Assembly (NCBI GenBank): GCA_013696535.1
Contig: JACCYI010000187.1
Span: 1 to 8,102, forward strand
Direction: 5' to 3'
Length of the DNA: 8,102 bases
Source of the DNA: Solirubrobacterales bacterium
Lineage (GTDB): Bacteria; Actinomycetota; Thermoleophilia; Solirubrobacterales; Solirubrobacteraceae
Made by a program: the position numbers and the translations under genes. The notes beneath the pieces are model-generated. The model did no database searches, was not told the origin of the DNA, and was given only the letters and a program-made list of their open reading frames with translations. How positions within the stretch are numbered: the first letter of the stretch is position 1; each line of letters starts with the position of its first letter. Below, piece by piece: positions 5,843 to 8,102 of the stretch.

Positions 5843-7954
5843 GTGACAGACCTCGCCGAGATCGCCGCTCCTCCCGAACTGGAGGACCCGAGCCTCTACT
5901 TCAACCGCGAGTTGTCGTGGCTCGAGTTCAACGCCCGCGTGCTCGAGCTGGCCGAGGATGACCGCGTTCCGCTGCTCGAGCGGGTCAAGTTCTGCGCCAT
6001 CTTCGCCTCGAACCTCGACGAGTTCTTCATGGTTCGCGTGGCCGGCCTGCATGACCAGGTCGACGCCGGTGTGACCAAGCGCGGGCAGGACGGCTGCTCG
6101 CCGCAGAAGGCCCTCGACGCCATCCGCGAGCGCACCCACGGGCTCAACGATCGCCTCACCCACTGTCTCGAGCGGGTGTTGCGCCCCCGCCTCGCCGAAC
6201 ACGGGATCCGCATCCGCGGCGTCGACGAGCTGAGTGAAGCGGAGACGGCCCAGCTCTCAGGGCGCTTCCGCCGCCAGATCTTCCCTGTCCTCACGCCGCT
6301 CGCAGTGGGCCTCGGGCGCCCCTTCCCGTACATCTCCAACCTCTCCCTGTCCCTGGGCATCATCGTGCGCGATCCCACCAGCGGCCAAGAGACCTTCGCG
6401 CGCGTCAAGGTCCCGAAGGAGATGTTGCCGCGATTCATGCCCGTGGGCGACGGCACGACCTTCGTGCCCCTTGAAGACGTGATCGCCACGAACCTGGACG
6501 CGCTGTTCCCGGGCATGGAGATCGTGGATTACGACATGTTCCGCGTGACCCGGGACGCGGATTTCACGGTCGGCGACGAGGCCGACGACCTGCTGCGCGC
6601 GGTCGACGACGAGTTGCGCCGCCGCCGGTTCGGAGAAGTCGTCCGGGTCGAGGTCGGCGCGGGCATGAGCGACCGGATGCGCGACGGGCTCGTGGACGCG
6701 TTGGGCGCCGAGCCCGAGGACGTCTTCTCGGTCGACGGGCTGCTCGACCATCAGGACCTATGGGACATCGTCAAGGTCCCCGACCATTCCGAGCTGCGCG
6801 ATCCGCCCTGGTCGCCGCTCACCCAGCCTCGCCTGAGGCCCGGCGACAAGGACGAGCCCGCCGACGTGATGGCAGCCATGCGCGGGGGCGACATCCTGGT
6901 CCACCACCCGTACGACTCCTTCTCGACCTCGGTCGAGCGGCTCGTGGAGCAGGCGGTGGAAGACCCGCAGGTCCTCGCCATCAAGCAGACCGTGTACCGC
7001 ACGAGCGACGACTCGCCACTCGTGCCGGCGCTCATCCGCGCTTCGGAGCGCGGAAAGCAGGCGGTGTGCCTCGTCGAGCTCAAGGCGCGCTTCGACGAGC
7101 GGGCCAACATCCAGTGGGCTCGAGCGCTCGAGGAAGGAGGTGTCCACGTCGTCTACGGACACCCGTCGCTCAAGACCCACGCCAAGTGCGTCCTGATCAT
7201 CCGGCGCGAGGGCGACGGCGTGCGCCATTACGTGCACATCGGGACGGGCAACTACCACGCCAAGAACGCCCGCCTGTACACCGACTTCGGCCTGTTGACG
7301 TGCGACGAGCAGATCGGCGCAGACGTCGCGGACATGTTCAACTTCCTCACCGGCTTCTCGCGCATGAAGCGGTTCCGACGCGTGCTCGTCGCCCCCAACC
7401 ACCTGCGGGACGGGATCGTGGAGGAGATCGACCGTACGATCGCCGCCCATCAGGACGGTCAGAAGGCGCGGATCGCCTTCAAGATGAACTCCCTGGTGGA
7501 CGGGAAGTGCATCCGCGCCCTGTATCGGGCATCCCAGGCGGGCGTTGCCGTGGACTTGAACGTCCGCGGGATCTGCTGCCTGCGCCCCGGGGTTCCCGGG
7601 GTGTCCGACAACATCCGCGTGGTCTCGATCGTCGGGCACTTCCTCGAGCACTCGCGGATCTACGCGTTCGAGCGCGAGAGCGACTCGCCGGTCTACATCG
7701 GCTCGGCTGATCTCATGCCGCGCAACCTCGACACCAGGGTCGAGCTGCTCACCCCGGTGAGGGACGACGCACTGCGCGCAGATCTTGTCGACACCCTCGA
7801 ACGCGGCTTCGCCGACGACTCCAACGCCTGGGACCTGGACTCCGATGGCGAATGGGCACGCCGGATCCCCGACGAGCACGGGCCCCGCTCGGTGCAGCAC
7901 GAGTTGATGGCCCGGCACGCCGCGCGCGCCGTGGACGTCGGCGAAGCCACTTGA
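5843..7954 (+). CDS. ppk1: Polyphosphate kinase PPK1
   Basis: This 703-residue protein is full length for PPK1 (E. coli about 688). The N-terminal domain begins with LYFNRELSWLEFNARVLE (18-35) and FASNLDEFFMVR (54-65), including the Asn (57) that contacts the ATP base in the family. The head domain follows, and then two phospholipase D-like catalytic domains. KTHAK contains His446 and YVHIGTGN contains His465; their 19-residue spacing equals that of E. coli His435 (the phosphorylated residue) and His454. KQTVYRTS, ELKARFDERANI and ARLYTDFGLLT are also intact, so the enzyme should be active. It reversibly moves the gamma phosphate of ATP onto a polyphosphate chain. GTG 5843 is chosen because conserved sequence begins soon after it and a putative -10 box lies 9 bp upstream. 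Downstream is a hairpin; upstream are CHAD and ppx genes on the same strand. Confidence 0.97.
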   Translation: MTDLAEIAAPPELEDPSLYFNRELSWLEFNARVLELAEDDRVPLLERVKFCAIFASNLDEFFMVRVAGLHDQVDAGVTKRGQDGCSPQKALDAIRERTHGLNDRLTHCLERVLRPRLAEHGIRIRGVDELSEAETAQLSGRFRRQIFPVLTPLAVGLGRPFPYISNLSLSLGIIVRDPTSGQETFARVKVPKEMLPRFMPVGDGTTFVPLEDVIATNLDALFPGMEIVDYDMFRVTRDADFTVGDEADDLLRAVDDELRRRRFGEVVRVEVGAGMSDRMRDGLVDALGAEPEDVFSVDGLLDHQDLWDIVKVPDHSELRDPPWSPLTQPRLRPGDKDEPADVMAAMRGGDILVHHPYDSFSTSVERLVEQAVEDPQVLAIKQTVYRTSDDSPLVPALIRASERGKQAVCLVELKARFDERANIQWARALEEGGVHVVYGHPSLKTHAKCVLIIRREGDGVRHYVHIGTGNYHAKNARLYTDFGLLTCDEQIGADVADMFNFLTGFSRMKRFRRVLVAPNHLRDGIVEEIDRTIAAHQDGQKARIAFKMNSLVDGKCIRALYRASQAGVAVDLNVRGICCLRPGVPGVSDNIRVVSIVGHFLEHSRIYAFERESDSPVYIGSADLMPRNLDTRVELLTPVRDDALRADLVDTLERGFADDSNAWDLDSDGEWARRIPDEHGPRSVQHELMARHAARAVDVGEAT

Positions 7955-7955
7955 T

Positions 7956-7968
7956 CTGACTTCGTCAG
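7956..7968 (+). other. Small hairpin just after the ppk1 stop
   Basis: CTGAC (7956-7960) and GTCAG (7964-7968) form a 5-bp stem around TTC, starting 2 bp after the ppk1 stop. It is too short to be a convincing terminator by itself but may act with the larger hairpin at 7997. Confidence 0.25.
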
Positions 7969-7996
7969 CGCCGCTCCCCACCGGCGAAAGCAGGAA

Positions 7997-8027
7997 ACCC
8001 CTGGCGGCAGGTCGAAGCGCCAGGGGT
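7997..8027 (+). terminator. Hairpin after ppk1, probable terminator or start-codon-masking structure
   Basis: ACCCCTGGCG (7997-8006) and CGCCAGGGGT (8018-8027) form a perfect 10-bp stem with an 11-base loop, 42 bp after the ppk1 stop. No T-tract follows. The 3' arm includes the first two bases of the only possible start codon (GTG 8026) of the next reading frame, so the structure may end ppk1 transcription, limit translation of the next gene, or both. Confidence 0.55.
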
Positions 8028-8102
8028 GACCACTCCCCGCAACTGGGCGTGCGCCACCGCCCTGGCCATCGTCGTCCTCGCGTGGTCGGGAGCGGCCGCC
8101 GA
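8026..8102 (+). CDS. Start of a putative exported protein (signal peptide), 3' end outside window
   Basis: From GTG 8026 the frame reads MTTPRNWACATALAIVVLAW followed by SGAAA to the window end. This looks like a signal peptide: a short N-terminus with one Arg, a hydrophobic core, and a small-residue Ala-rich end that would suit signal peptidase I. In this frame a TGA lies at 7957-7959, and GTG 8026 is the only ATG/GTG/TTG after it, so the start choice is forced if the gene is real. AGGGG sits directly against the start, too close for a normal ribosome binding site. Only 25 codons are visible, so no family or function can be given. Confidence 0.5.
   Translation, partial: MTTPRNWACATALAIVVLAWSGAAA

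Noticed and set aside
6758..7981. Long - strand open frame of 407 codons opposite ppk1
   Set aside because: It is a shadow of the highly conserved PPK1 frame in GC-rich DNA; the translation is rich in His, Val, Asp and Arg and shows no recognisable motif.
1..8102. tRNA, rRNA, CRISPR array, insertion sequence or phage genes
   Set aside because: None seen: no repeated spacers, no transposase or integrase frame, and almost all of the window is covered by housekeeping-type genes.

Overview
The window is GC-rich throughout, uses GTG as well as ATG starts, and has several genes with little or no Shine-Dalgarno sequence. With the protein types seen, this suggests an actinobacterial chromosome, possibly one of the deep-branching soil groups such as Thermoleophilia. 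That placement is an inference from composition and gene style; no marker gene is present.

Left part (1-1913, + strand): the 3' three quarters of a soluble pyridine nucleotide transhydrogenase (sthA-like), then, 14 bp later, a GNAT-family N-acetyltransferase. Middle (1910-3594, - strand): a two-gene ABC-2 type exporter, with the ATPase upstream and the permease downstream. It converges on the acetyltransferase with overlapping stop codons. Right part (3628-7954, + strand): a polyphosphate gene block made of a Ppx/GppA-type phosphatase, two small adjacent CHAD-domain proteins and a full-length polyphosphate kinase PPK1. The last 77 bases look like the start of an exported protein with a signal peptide.

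The polyphosphate block is the most coherent part. PPK1 makes polyphosphate from ATP, the Ppx/GppA protein is expected to degrade it (or to act on pppGpp), and CHAD domains bind polyphosphate and go to polyphosphate granules. The CHAD domain, usually one polypeptide with two similar helical halves, is here divided at the half boundary into two reading frames that overlap as GTGA. A strong GC-rich hairpin follows ppx. The first CHAD gene and ppk1 each have a TANNCT hexamer exactly 9 bp before the start codon, as expected for leaderless transcripts. A 12-bp perfect palindrome lies upstream of the first CHAD gene, and an imperfect inverted repeat lies upstream of ppk1.

I saw no tRNA, rRNA, CRISPR array, insertion sequence or integrase. 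No gene-free stretch exceeds 300 bp; the longest is the 181-bp ppx-CHAD gap, which holds the hairpin, the palindrome and the putative promoter.
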